Shown here one piece after another: positions 51,171-59,258 of a stretch of DNA of 64,000 nucleotides; position 1 is the stretch's first letter; every line of letters starts with the position of its first letter. Below the pieces are notes generated by a model. The model searched no databases. It saw only the letters and a program-made list of their open reading frames with translations, and was not told the origin of the DNA. The stretch is taken from assembly GCF_014635245.1 (NCBI RefSeq), contig NZ_BMCP01000005.1, positions 62,001-126,000 on the forward strand, written 5' to 3'. The position numbers and the translations under genes were made by a program. This DNA comes from Agaricicola taiwanensis. Lineage in GTDB: Bacteria > Pseudomonadota > Alphaproteobacteria > Rhizobiales > Methylopilaceae.

Positions 51171-52244
51171 TCAGATGTTGGATCCGCGAATGGCCTCGCA
51201 GACGGCGCGGGTGACCTCCTCGGTGGTGGCCCTTCCGCCCACGTCGGGTGTCAGCACGCCGTCCGCCGTCACGGCCTCCACCGCGCGCATCAGCCGGGTC
51301 GCGGCGCTCGCCTCACCAAGGTGGTCGAGCATCTGCGCGGCGGTCCAGAAGGTGGCGACGGGATTGGCGATGCCCTTGCCGGTGATGTCGAAGGCCGAAC
51401 CGTGGATGGGCTCGAACATCGAGGGGTAGCGGCGCTCCGGGTCGATGTTGGCAGTCGGGGCGACGCCGAGGCTGCCGGCGAGAGCTCCGGCAAGGTCTGA
51501 CAGGATGTCGGCGTGCAGATTGGTGGCGACGATGGTGTCGAGGCTCTGCGGCTTCAGGGTCATGCGCACGGTCATGGCGTCGACCAGCATCTTGTCCCAG
51601 GTGACGTCGGGGAATTCCGCCGCCACCTCGGCCGCGATTTCGTCCCACATCACCATGCCGTGGCGCTGGGCGTTGGACTTGGTGACGACGGTCAGGAGCT
51701 TGCGCGGGCGCGACTGCGCCAGACGGAAGGCATAGCGCATGATGCGGGTGACGCCGACGCGGGTGAAGATGGCGACCTCGGTGCCCACCTCCTCCGGCAG
51801 GCCGCGGTGTGCTCGGCCGCCGTGGCCGGAATATTCGCCCTCCGAATTCTCGCGCACGATGACCCAGTCGAGATCACCGGGGCCGACGCCCGCCAGCGGC
51901 GAGGCGATGCCCGGCAGGATGCGGGTCGGCCGTACATTGGCATATTGATCGAAGCCCTGGCAGATGGGCAGGCGCAGGCCCCAGAGGGTGATGTGGTCGG
52001 GCACATCGGGCGCGCCGACGGCGCCGAAGAAGATCGCGTCGAAGGGCTTCAGCTGCTGGATTCCGTCCTCCGGCATCATGCGGCCGTGCTTCTTGTAATA
52101 GTCGGAGCCCCAGTCGAACTCCTGGACGCTGAGGCTGAAATCGCCCGAGCGCTGCTGCAGGGCCTCCAGGGCCTGGAGCCCGGCGGCGATGACTTCGGGG
52201 CCGATGCCGTCGGCGGGAATGGCGGCGATCTTGTGGGTGCGCAT
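51171..52244 (-). CDS. Tartrate dehydrogenase-family beta-decarboxylating dehydrogenase, second copy
   Basis: A 357-residue member of the isopropylmalate/tartrate dehydrogenase family: AAIPADGIGPEVIAAGLQALEAL, DYYKKHGRMMPEDG, ANVRPTRILPGIASPLAG, VRENSEGEYSGHGGR and DTIVATNLHADILSDLAGALAGSLG, with MFEPIHGSAFDITGKGIANP. The DG in place of GDG in AIPADGIG is a visible change from the copy at 24197. It is downstream of a Bug binding protein on the same strand, the same pairing as in the other tartrate cluster. The exact 2-hydroxy diacid (tartrate, D-malate or other) is open. Confidence 0.85.
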   Translation of the reverse strand: MRTHKIAAIPADGIGPEVIAAGLQALEALQQRSGDFSLSVQEFDWGSDYYKKHGRMMPEDGIQQLKPFDAIFFGAVGAPDVPDHITLWGLRLPICQGFDQYANVRPTRILPGIASPLAGVGPGDLDWVIVRENSEGEYSGHGGRAHRGLPEEVGTEVAIFTRVGVTRIMRYAFRLAQSRPRKLLTVVTKSNAQRHGMVMWDEIAAEVAAEFPDVTWDKMLVDAMTVRMTLKPQSLDTIVATNLHADILSDLAGALAGSLGVAPTANIDPERRYPSMFEPIHGSAFDITGKGIANPVATFWTAAQMLDHLGEASAATRLMRAVEAVTADGVLTPDVGGRATTEEVTRAVCEAIRGSNI

Positions 52245-52318
52245 GATGCTTTATCCATTGGTCTGGCGCGGGGCGATGAGCGCGCTGCCGCCGCCCCGCG
52301 TAAGGCGTGAAGAGGGAG

Positions 52319-53290
52319 TTATTGTTTGGCCGAACCGGCGAGCAGCTTGCTCCAGCGTTTGATCTCGGACTGGAAGTGTTCGTCCAGGGCAGCAGGGGTG
52401 GCCATCTCGGAGGAGACCGGCTCGGTGCCGAGTGCGGCGAAACGCTCGATGACGGTCGGATTCTTGAGCGCCTTTGCCAGCGATTCCGCCAGCTTCTGCC
52501 GGATCGGCTCGGGCGTGCCTTTCGGCGCCCAGATGGCGTGCCAGGCCGAGATCTCGAAATCCTTCAATCCGCTTTCAGCCAGAGTGGGCGTGTCGGGCAG
52601 GATCGAGATCCGCTCCCGCGTCGTCACGGCATAGGGCTTGATGTCGCCGCCCTTGATCTGGTTGGCGGTGTTGGTGGTCTGGTCGCACATGAGGTCGATC
52701 TGGCCGCCAAGAAGGTCGTTCATGGCAGGGCCGGTGCCCTTGTAGGGAACCACATTCATCTTGATGCCAGTGGCGTTCACGAGCAGCTTGCCGCAGAGGT
52801 CGGACACGGCACCGACACCGGCGGTGCCAAAGGTCGCGTTGGCGCCTTCGCCCTTCAGCCAGGTGAAGAGCGCCGCCACGTCACTGGGGGCGAGATCCTT
52901 GCGGCCCACCAGCGTCATCGGCACCTCGGTGACCAGGCCGACCGAGGCCAGATCCTCGCCGGGGTTGTAGGGCAGTGTGGGGTAGAGCGCACCGAAGGTG
53001 GCAACGCCGATGTGGTAGAGCAGCAGCGTGTAGCCATCGGCTTCGGCCTTGGCGACACGCCCGGTGCCGAGCGAGCCTCCCGCGCCGCCCGCGTTCTCGA
53101 TCAGCACCTGCTGGCCAAGGTCGGCCTGCATGGCGTCCGCCACCAGCCGCGCCACCGTGTCGCTCGGTCCGCCAGCAGCGGCGGGCACCACGATGGTGAT
53201 GGGGCGCTCGGGATATTTGTCCTGCGCGGCCGATACGGTGGGCAGGGCGATGGCTGCTGTCATCACTGCAGCCGCAAACAATCGCTTCAT
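52319..53290 (-). CDS. Bug/TctC family binding protein, second tartrate-type cluster
   Basis: Periplasmic Bug protein (323 residues) with signal peptide MKRLFAAAVMTAAIALPTVSA and family motifs YPERPITIVVPAAAGGPSDTVARLVADAMQ and IENAGGAGGSLGTGRVAKAE. It shares with the protein at 28181-29149 the LYHIG, LCGKLLV, YKGTGPAMNDLLG and CDQTTNT positions, so probably a similar ligand. No TctAB permease gene is adjacent. It is divergent from a GntR regulator across a symmetric operator, and it precedes the dehydrogenase gene. Confidence 0.85.
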   Translation of the reverse strand: MKRLFAAAVMTAAIALPTVSAAQDKYPERPITIVVPAAAGGPSDTVARLVADAMQADLGQQVLIENAGGAGGSLGTGRVAKAEADGYTLLLYHIGVATFGALYPTLPYNPGEDLASVGLVTEVPMTLVGRKDLAPSDVAALFTWLKGEGANATFGTAGVGAVSDLCGKLLVNATGIKMNVVPYKGTGPAMNDLLGGQIDLMCDQTTNTANQIKGGDIKPYAVTTRERISILPDTPTLAESGLKDFEISAWHAIWAPKGTPEPIRQKLAESLAKALKNPTVIERFAALGTEPVSSEMATPAALDEHFQSEIKRWSKLLAGSAKQ

Positions 53291-53343
53291 GTCTTCCTCC
53301 TGGGATCATCTCTCTTTGCGGCAGCCTTCTCGGGGGCTGTTGT

Positions 53344-53379
53344 CTTGCATGGTATCTTGCATGCAAGATGGAATGCAAG
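53344..53379. promoter_or_regulatory. Symmetric GntR-type operator array
   Basis: A perfect 16-base palindrome ATCTTGCATGCAAGAT occupies 53354-53369. Half-sites CTTGCAT (53344-53350) and ATGCAAG (53373-53379) flank its CTTGCATGCAAG core at equal five-base... spacing on the left and three bases from its end on the right, giving an overall symmetric 36-base array centred on the core. It lies between the divergent Bug (start 53290) and gntR (start 53437) genes, so the GntR protein probably represses both. Confidence 0.7.
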
Positions 53380-53436
53380 TGGACATGGCCTGCGTCTTTT
53401 GTCAAAGCTCACATCTGTGAAGGCGAAAGGAATGGC

Positions 53437-54174
53437 ATGAGCAACGGCAGGCAGCCGGCGGCATCGCGCTGGGACGTGACGGAGGGCAGGGTGGCCGGGC
53501 GAGCGGAAGCCGGCGCTCCGGAGGGGCGAGCGGAAGCCGCCTACCGCTATCTCAGGGACGCCATTCTCTCCGATGTTCTGCCGGCTGGTTTTCAGGCCGC
53601 GGAAAATGAGATCGCGTCAAAGCTCGGGATGAGCCGCACGCCGGTCCATGAGGCCATGGCCCGCCTGCAGGAGGAGGGGCTGGTCCAGATCCTGCCGCGC
53701 AAGGGCATTCTGGTGCGCGCCCTCACGCCATCGGACCTTCTGGAGATCTATGATGTGCTGATCGCGCTGGAGGGCGCGGCCGCTGAACTTCTGGCGGAGC
53801 AGGGCGACAAGGCGCCCGTCCACGCGGAGCTGCAGGCGGACACCGATGCCATGGCCGCGGCTCTCAAGGCCGGCGATCTCGAAGCCTGGCGCGCCGCAGA
53901 CGAGCGCTTCCACGATGTGCTGGTCGATGGCTGCGGCAACCGCCGCATCAAACGCATGGCGGCAACGGTCACGGTCCAGTCGCACCGTGCGCGGCGGCTG
54001 ACGCTGCATCTGCGTCCGACGCCTGCCGCTTCAACTGCGGAGCATCAGGCCATCATCGATGCCATCGGCGCGGGGAATGTCACCGCCGCCGGAGAAGCCG
54101 CGCGCGCCCACCGCCGGCACGCGCGCAGCCAGTTGGTCCCCATCCTAAAGCGCATCAACTTCCAGCAGTTCTGA
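53437..54174 (+). CDS. GntR family regulator (FadR/FCD type)
   Basis: A 245-residue regulator. HTH: AAYRYLRDAILSDVLPAGFQAAENEIASKLGMSRTPVHEAMARLQEEGLVQILPRKGILVRALTPSDLLEIYDVLIALEGAAAELLAEQG. FCD ligand domain: DLEAWRAADERFHDVLVDGCGNRRI, HHIS-type metal ligands not all visible, then EHQAIIDAIGAGNVTAAGEAARAHRRHARSQL. The start MSNGRQPAASRW at 53437 follows GAAAGGAATGGC; the preceding in-frame segment is unlike the family. The operator array at 53344-53379 and the divergent Bug gene suggest it is a dicarboxylate or hydroxyacid-responsive repressor of the cluster. Confidence 0.82.
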   Translation: MSNGRQPAASRWDVTEGRVAGRAEAGAPEGRAEAAYRYLRDAILSDVLPAGFQAAENEIASKLGMSRTPVHEAMARLQEEGLVQILPRKGILVRALTPSDLLEIYDVLIALEGAAAELLAEQGDKAPVHAELQADTDAMAAALKAGDLEAWRAADERFHDVLVDGCGNRRIKRMAATVTVQSHRARRLTLHLRPTPAASTAEHQAIIDAIGAGNVTAAGEAARAHRRHARSQLVPILKRINFQQF

Positions 54175-54189
54175 GGAGAGACCGTCCGC

Positions 54190-55548
54190 TCAGTTTCGGC
54201 TGCCGGCCTCGATCAGAGCGGTGAACGCGCGGACCGAGCTGAGGTTCTCAAGGTCCATCAGCATGTCGAAGGCGCGGTCGGCCGTGGCGGCGTCGAGGCT
54301 GCGGGCGGCGCAGTCGGTGAACTTGGCGCGTAGCATGCCCGGCGGCAGCGGCGCCTTCGGGCCCATGCCCAGCGGCAGCGGCACCTCCTTGTGGAGGCTT
54401 GTTCCATCGGCTCGCGTCACCGTCACCTCTGCACCATAGTCGTTGCTGTCGTCGTCATGCGGCTCGGTCTCGACGAGGCCCACCAGCCGCCGCACCTCTT
54501 CGTCTCTCAAGGCACTCTCCTCGAAATGATCCAGCCGCACCGCGCCGTCCTTGAGCGCCCGGGCCATGGCATAGGCCAGCGAAAACTTGGCGCTGAGCGC
54601 GCTGTCGGGGCGCTGGAGCACATGGGGCAGCAGCCGTCGGCGGTACATGCGCACCTTGATGCCGGTGATGTCGCCGGCCGCGCCTAGTCCCTCGCCATGG
54701 AGCGCGATGGCGGCGTCGATGGCGGCATGGACGCTGTAGACGCAAGGGTATTTCTTGATGGACATGCCGGGATCAAGCAGGTCGAGCGGCTCGCCCCAGC
54801 CCTCCATCATCCGCGCGGCGTCATGGGTGCCGGGGCCATTGAAGACCTCCAGGAAGCCCTGGCCATGCTCGAAGGCGACGGGCGAGCCCACGATGCCTTT
54901 TTCCGCCATGAGCGCGGCAAAGAGGCCGTTGCGGGCGGCAAGGCCGGCGTGGAGCGGCTTCACCGGCGTGCCGAAGTTGGCCTTGATGCCCGACGCCATG
55001 GAGGCGGCGATGGCGAGCGCGTGACCGATCTTCTCCGGGGGCAGATCGAGCAGGCGGGTGGCCGCCGCGGTGGCGCCGAAGATGCCGAGCGTCGCCGTCG
55101 GATGCCAGCCCTTCTCGTAGTGATGGAAGTTGACGCCGCGCGCGATGCGCGTCGCTGCCTCCAGCCCCACGATATAGGCCTCCAGCATGCGCGCGCCGGA
55201 AAGATCCAGCGCCTCGCTCAGTGCCAGGATGCCGGGCACGATGATGACGCTGGGGTGGCCGGCCATGGATTTCGAGGTATCGTCATAGTCGAGCGCATGG
55301 CCTGCCGTGCCATTGGCGAGCGCGGCCTCGAGCCGGTTCACCCGCCTGCGGTGGCCCAGCACCAGGCAAGGGCCGGGCGCCGGCTCCTCGACCGTCAGCA
55401 CCGCGCGGGTGATCTCGGCATCGGCGCCCAAGAGGGCGCAGCCGATGGTGTCGGCGATGGCATCTTTCGCCCAGCGGAGGGCTTCCGGCGGAAACGAGGG
55501 GTAGTGAAGCGCGGCGATACGGCCGGCAAGGTCTGCGGCGACAGGCAT
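54190..55548 (-). CDS. MmgE/PrpD family protein
   Basis: A 452-residue MmgE/PrpD-fold protein; characterised members are 2-methylcitrate or cis-aconitate-type dehydratases and decarboxylases. The N-terminal helical part has EALRWAKDAIADTIGCALLGAD and LANGTAGHALDYDDTSKSMAGHPSVIIVPGILAL (the family hallmark LDYDD with HPS), followed by GWHPTATLGIFGATAAATRLL and KPLHAGLAARNGLFAALMA. The C-terminal domain runs from SIKKYPCVYSVHAAIDAAIAL. It is convergent with gntR. With the Bug and dehydrogenase genes it may act on a related di- or tricarboxylate. Confidence 0.85.
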   Translation of the reverse strand: MPVAADLAGRIAALHYPSFPPEALRWAKDAIADTIGCALLGADAEITRAVLTVEEPAPGPCLVLGHRRRVNRLEAALANGTAGHALDYDDTSKSMAGHPSVIIVPGILALSEALDLSGARMLEAYIVGLEAATRIARGVNFHHYEKGWHPTATLGIFGATAAATRLLDLPPEKIGHALAIAASMASGIKANFGTPVKPLHAGLAARNGLFAALMAEKGIVGSPVAFEHGQGFLEVFNGPGTHDAARMMEGWGEPLDLLDPGMSIKKYPCVYSVHAAIDAAIALHGEGLGAAGDITGIKVRMYRRRLLPHVLQRPDSALSAKFSLAYAMARALKDGAVRLDHFEESALRDEEVRRLVGLVETEPHDDDSNDYGAEVTVTRADGTSLHKEVPLPLGMGPKAPLPPGMLRAKFTDCAARSLDAATADRAFDMLMDLENLSSVRAFTALIEAGSRN

Positions 55549-55629
55549 GGTTCCTCCCGTTGGCGGCCTTCTGGTGGGCCGATGCTGCGGACAATCTACA
55601 ATGTGGAGACGAACCGCAAGCCTGCGGAT

Positions 55630-56220
55630 TTATGACAGGACATCGAACAGGCGCAGGATCCAGGTGATCTGATAGATGATGCCGACGCTGACGAAGATGG
55701 CCTGGAAGGTCTTGCCCGGCATGAAGATGGCGATGACCGCGCAGAGTGCGAAGGCGGCCTGGCGGATGGGATATTCGATGCCGAGCGCCTCGAAATGCGC
55801 GATGCCTTTGATGCGCGTGTCGATGACATCGAAGATGAACATGAGGCCGAGCAGGCCATAGAACCAGCGACGGCGGGACTGGAAGTAATCCTCAAAGCCC
55901 TTGTATTCGTCCATGCGATCAGGAAACAGCAGCGCCGCCAGCATGACGAAGATCATCGCGTAGAGGATCAGGAACAGATAGATCTCGAAGGTCCAGTGGC
56001 GCAGTCCGGACAGGCCGAATTCAAACCACCAAAAATGGACGATCGCCAGCAGCAGGAACAGCACCCAGCCGAGATGGATGAGGTAGATGCGTTCCCGTTT
56101 GGGATGCTGCAGGAAACGCGTCAGCCCGGTGACGAGCCGCGCCAGGCTAAGACCCAGCACCATGCCGATGATGATGCGGACATGGACGAAGACATCCGAA
56201 TGCGGGAGCGGATTTTCCAT
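55630..56220 (-). CDS. Six-helix membrane protein, hypothetical
   Basis: A 196-residue inner-membrane protein with about six helices (first: VHVRIIIGMVLGLSLARLV; last: IYQITWILRLFDVL). The RERIYLIHLGWVLFLLLAIVHFWWFEFGLSGL segment is characteristic of a conserved but unnamed alphaproteobacterial family. No catalytic motif is visible. It stands alone between the MmgE/PrpD gene and the alcohol dehydrogenase. Confidence 0.7.
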   Translation of the reverse strand: MENPLPHSDVFVHVRIIIGMVLGLSLARLVTGLTRFLQHPKRERIYLIHLGWVLFLLLAIVHFWWFEFGLSGLRHWTFEIYLFLILYAMIFVMLAALLFPDRMDEYKGFEDYFQSRRRWFYGLLGLMFIFDVIDTRIKGIAHFEALGIEYPIRQAAFALCAVIAIFMPGKTFQAIFVSVGIIYQITWILRLFDVLS

Positions 56221-56431
56221 CTCGAAAGCTCATGCCAGATTCGCGCTGCGGCGGGTGGGCAGACACACCTTCGCTCGTGTCGGTTGTCGAAAGATCAACA
56301 GACAGGCCCCGGCGCTGTTTGAAGGAACATAATCCACCTCAGGAACTGCACGCGTGAGCCTCGCGTTGCGCTGGATGTGGTTTCTAGCTGGGCGGGAAAA
56401 GCGCGCCAGCGGATGAGAGGGAGGCAGGAGC

Positions 56432-57607
56432 ATGCGGGCGCTGGTCTGGCACGGCAAGGAAGACATTCGCTGCGATACGGTCTCCGACCCGGAGATCGAA
56501 GATCCGCGCGATGCCATCATCAAGGTGACGAGCTGCGCCATCTGCGGCTCCGACCTGCATCTCTTTCACAACATCATCCCCGCCATGCTGCCCGGCGACA
56601 TCATGGGCCATGAGACCATGGGCGAGGTGGTGGAGGTCGGCAGCGGCGTCAACGGCAAGCTGAAGAAGGGCGACCGCATCGTGGTGCCCTTCACCATCTG
56701 GTGCGGCGACTGCGACCAGTGCAAGCGCGGCAACTATTCGGTCTGCGAGCGCTCCAACCGCAAGAAGGAACTGGCCGACACGGCCTTCGGTCATTCCACC
56801 GGCGGCCTCTTCGGCTACACCCATCTCACCGGCGGCTATCCCGGCGGCCAGGCGGAATATCTGCGCGTGCCCTTCGCCGACACCACGCACATCAAGGTGC
56901 CGGACAGCCTGACCGACGAGCAGGTGCTGTTCCTCAGCGACATCTTCCCCACCGGCTGGCAAGCCGCCGTGCAATGCGACATCCAGCCGACGGACACGGT
57001 CGCCATCTGGGGCTGCGGCCCGGTGGGACAGATGGCGATCCGCAGTGCCGTCCTTCTCGGTGCGAAACAGGTGGTGGCCATCGACTGTCTGCCCGAGCGG
57101 CTTTCCATGGCCGAGGCGGGCGGCGCCATCACCCTCAACTTCAAGGAAGACAGCATCATCGAGCGGTTGAACGAACTGACCGATGGCAAAGGGCCTGAGA
57201 AGTGCATTGACTGTGTCGGCACCGAAAGCCACGTCTCCTTCGCCCAGCCGGATACGCTCTACGACCGCGCCAAGCAGATGATGATGATGGAGAACGACCG
57301 ACCGCATGTGCTGCGCGAGATGATCTATGTCTGCCGTCCGGCAGGGGTCCTGTCCATCCCCGGCGTCTACACCGGCCTCATCGACAAGCTGCCCATGGGC
57401 CTTGCCATGAACAAGGGGCTGACCTTCCGCATGGGCCAGACCCATGTGAACCGCTGGACCGAGGATCTCCTGCGCCGCATCGAGGAAGGCCAGATCGATC
57501 CCTCCTTCGTCATCACGCACACCGTCGGCCTCGAGGATGGGCCCGAGATGTACAAGGTGTTCCGCGACAAGCAGGACAGCTGCATCAAGGTCGTCCTGAA
57601 ACCATGA
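56432..57607 (+). CDS. Zinc-dependent alcohol dehydrogenase (formaldehyde-dehydrogenase-like)
   Basis: Medium-chain zinc dehydrogenase of 391 residues. Catalytic zinc ligand region [14 protein letters not shown], then [13 protein letters not shown]; structural zinc site [16 protein letters not shown] (four cysteines); Rossmann motif [27 protein letters not shown]. The long insertion around [30 protein letters not shown] is shared with glutathione-independent formaldehyde dehydrogenase-like enzymes. The true substrate is open. The next gene begins 19 bases after its stop and is probably co-transcribed. Confidence 0.88.
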   Translation: MRALVWHGKEDIRCDTVSDPEIEDPRDAIIKVTSCAICGSDLHLFHNIIPAMLPGDIMGHETMGEVVEVGSGVNGKLKKGDRIVVPFTIWCGDCDQCKRGNYSVCERSNRKKELADTAFGHSTGGLFGYTHLTGGYPGGQAEYLRVPFADTTHIKVPDSLTDEQVLFLSDIFPTGWQAAVQCDIQPTDTVAIWGCGPVGQMAIRSAVLLGAKQVVAIDCLPERLSMAEAGGAITLNFKEDSIIERLNELTDGKGPEKCIDCVGTESHVSFAQPDTLYDRAKQMMMMENDRPHVLREMIYVCRPAGVLSIPGVYTGLIDKLPMGLAMNKGLTFRMGQTHVNRWTEDLLRRIEEGQIDPSFVITHTVGLEDGPEMYKVFRDKQDSCIKVVLKP

Positions 57608-57626
57608 GCCCGGAAAGGCGAGACCC

Positions 57627-58244
57627 ATGACCTATATGACCAACATCGCCCGCTCCGAAGGAGACCCTGAGGTTCTGGAGACGGGACACAGTTCTCTCGG
57701 CGCATCGGACCGGCTGGCGCGCGGGCTCGGCTGGTTCAGCATCGCGCTCGGCGTCGCCGAGCTGGTCGCTCCGCATAGGTTGGCCGACATGCTCGGCATG
57801 CAGGGCAAGGAAAGCCTCATCCGCGCCTATGGCGTTCGCGAGATCGGCGCCGGCATCCTGACGCTGTCGGTGGACAAGCAACTGGGCCTGTGGAGCCGGG
57901 TGGCTGGCGACGGGCTCGATGCCGCAACGCTCATCGCTGCTGCGGGGGAGGATAATCCGAAGCGTGACAATGTGGGCCTCGCCCTCGCCGTCGTGCTTGG
58001 TATCGGCCTGCTCGACCTCATCTGCGCCCAGGCGGTGACGTCGCAACACAGCCGCAGCTACCAGCCACGGATCGCCCGCGTCGAGGGCCGTCGGCGCCGA
58101 GGTCACGGCGAGGTCCGCAACTATGGCGACCGCAGCGGCTTTCCCGGCGGCATCGATGCCGCGCGGGGGCGAGCCAAGGACCTGCAGACGCCGCGCGACA
58201 TGCGGGCGGGATTTCCTGATGTTGGACGTGAGGCACAGGCCTAG
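57627..58244 (+). CDS. Conserved membrane protein, partner of the dehydrogenase
   Basis: A 205-residue protein with two or more hydrophobic segments in the first half: ARGLGWFSIALGVAELVAPHRLADMLGM, YGVREIGAGILTLSV and VGLALAVVLGIGLLDLICAQAV. The C-terminal 60 residues are hydrophilic and basic (RNYGDRSGFPGGIDAARGRA), a tail found in Rhizobiales proteins of this type and in the first part of some cyclase/dehydrase fusions. It sits 19 bases after the dehydrogenase gene. Function unknown. Confidence 0.75.
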   Translation: MTYMTNIARSEGDPEVLETGHSSLGASDRLARGLGWFSIALGVAELVAPHRLADMLGMQGKESLIRAYGVREIGAGILTLSVDKQLGLWSRVAGDGLDAATLIAAAGEDNPKRDNVGLALAVVLGIGLLDLICAQAVTSQHSRSYQPRIARVEGRRRRGHGEVRNYGDRSGFPGGIDAARGRAKDLQTPRDMRAGFPDVGREAQA

Positions 58245-58319
58245 GGGCAGCCTTCGCGGTCGAAGATATTGCAGTTCTTCCGGGTTCTTGGGATAAACGG
58301 CCCCTGAACATTCGAGAAG

Positions 58320-59258
58320 ATGGAAAAGTTGAGCAATCCCGGCACGCCCACCTTCGACCAGCTGCGCATCTTTCTCACCATTGTCGACACCGGCAGCTTT
58401 GCGGCTGCCGGCCGCAGGCTGAACCGTGCTGTGTCGGTCATCAGCTATGGCATCGCCAACCTTGAAGCGCAGCTCGGGCTGACCCTGTTCGAGCGGGAGG
58501 GCACGCGCAAGCCGAAGCTGACGGCGGCGGGCCGGGCGGTGTTGGCAGAGGTCCGCTCCGTCTCCATGGGCATCGATGGCCTGCGGGCGAAGGTGAAGGG
58601 GCTTCTCGACGGGCTGGAGGCGGAAGTCGATCTGGCGGTGGACGTCATGCTGCCGGCGGAACGGCTGGGGCGGGTGCTGCGTGCCTTTGCGCAGGAATTC
58701 CCCACGGTGCAGCTCAAGCTCCATATGGAGGCGCTCGGTTCCATCACCGCCATGGTGCTGGAGGGCGGCGCAGGCCTCGGCATTTCCGGGCCGCTCGCCG
58801 CCGGCGTCGAAGGTGTCGAATGCGTCGCCGCCGGCTCCGTCGCCATGGTTCCCGTTGCCGCGCCCCATCATCCGCTGGGGCAGATGGAGAGGATCGCGCC
58901 GGGGGCGGGGCGCGATTACACCCAGTTGGTGCTGACCGACCGGTCACGCTTTACCGACGGCCGCGACTTCTCGGTCATGAGCCCGCGCACCTGGCGCCTG
59001 GCCGATCTCGGCGCCAAACATGCGCTGCTGCGCGAAGGCATCGGCTGGGGAAACATGCCGCTGCCGATGATCGCACAGGATCTGACTGCAGGCACCCTGG
59101 TGCGCCTTGCCATGCCGGATCATCCCGGCGGCACCTACCGCTTCGCCGGGGTGTGGCGGCGGGATGCGCCTCCCGGCCCCGCAGCCTCCTGGCTGCTGGA
59201 TCAGTTCGTCGCGCTGGGGCGCGACGATGTGGAGGAGGTCGGCCTCATCGACATCTAG
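58320..59258 (+). CDS. LysR family regulator
   Basis: A 312-residue LysR-type regulator with HTH PTFDQLRIFLTIVDTGSFAAAGRRLNRAVSVISYGIANLEAQLGLTLFEREG and effector domain from LAVDVMLPAERLGRVLRAFAQEFPTVQLKLHMEALGSI. Its stop overlaps the end of the convergent MFS gene by four bases. Either the dehydrogenase pair upstream or the MFS gene could be its target; sequence does not decide. Confidence 0.85.
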   Translation: MEKLSNPGTPTFDQLRIFLTIVDTGSFAAAGRRLNRAVSVISYGIANLEAQLGLTLFEREGTRKPKLTAAGRAVLAEVRSVSMGIDGLRAKVKGLLDGLEAEVDLAVDVMLPAERLGRVLRAFAQEFPTVQLKLHMEALGSITAMVLEGGAGLGISGPLAAGVEGVECVAAGSVAMVPVAAPHHPLGQMERIAPGAGRDYTQLVLTDRSRFTDGRDFSVMSPRTWRLADLGAKHALLREGIGWGNMPLPMIAQDLTAGTLVRLAMPDHPGGTYRFAGVWRRDAPPGPAASWLLDQFVALGRDDVEEVGLIDI

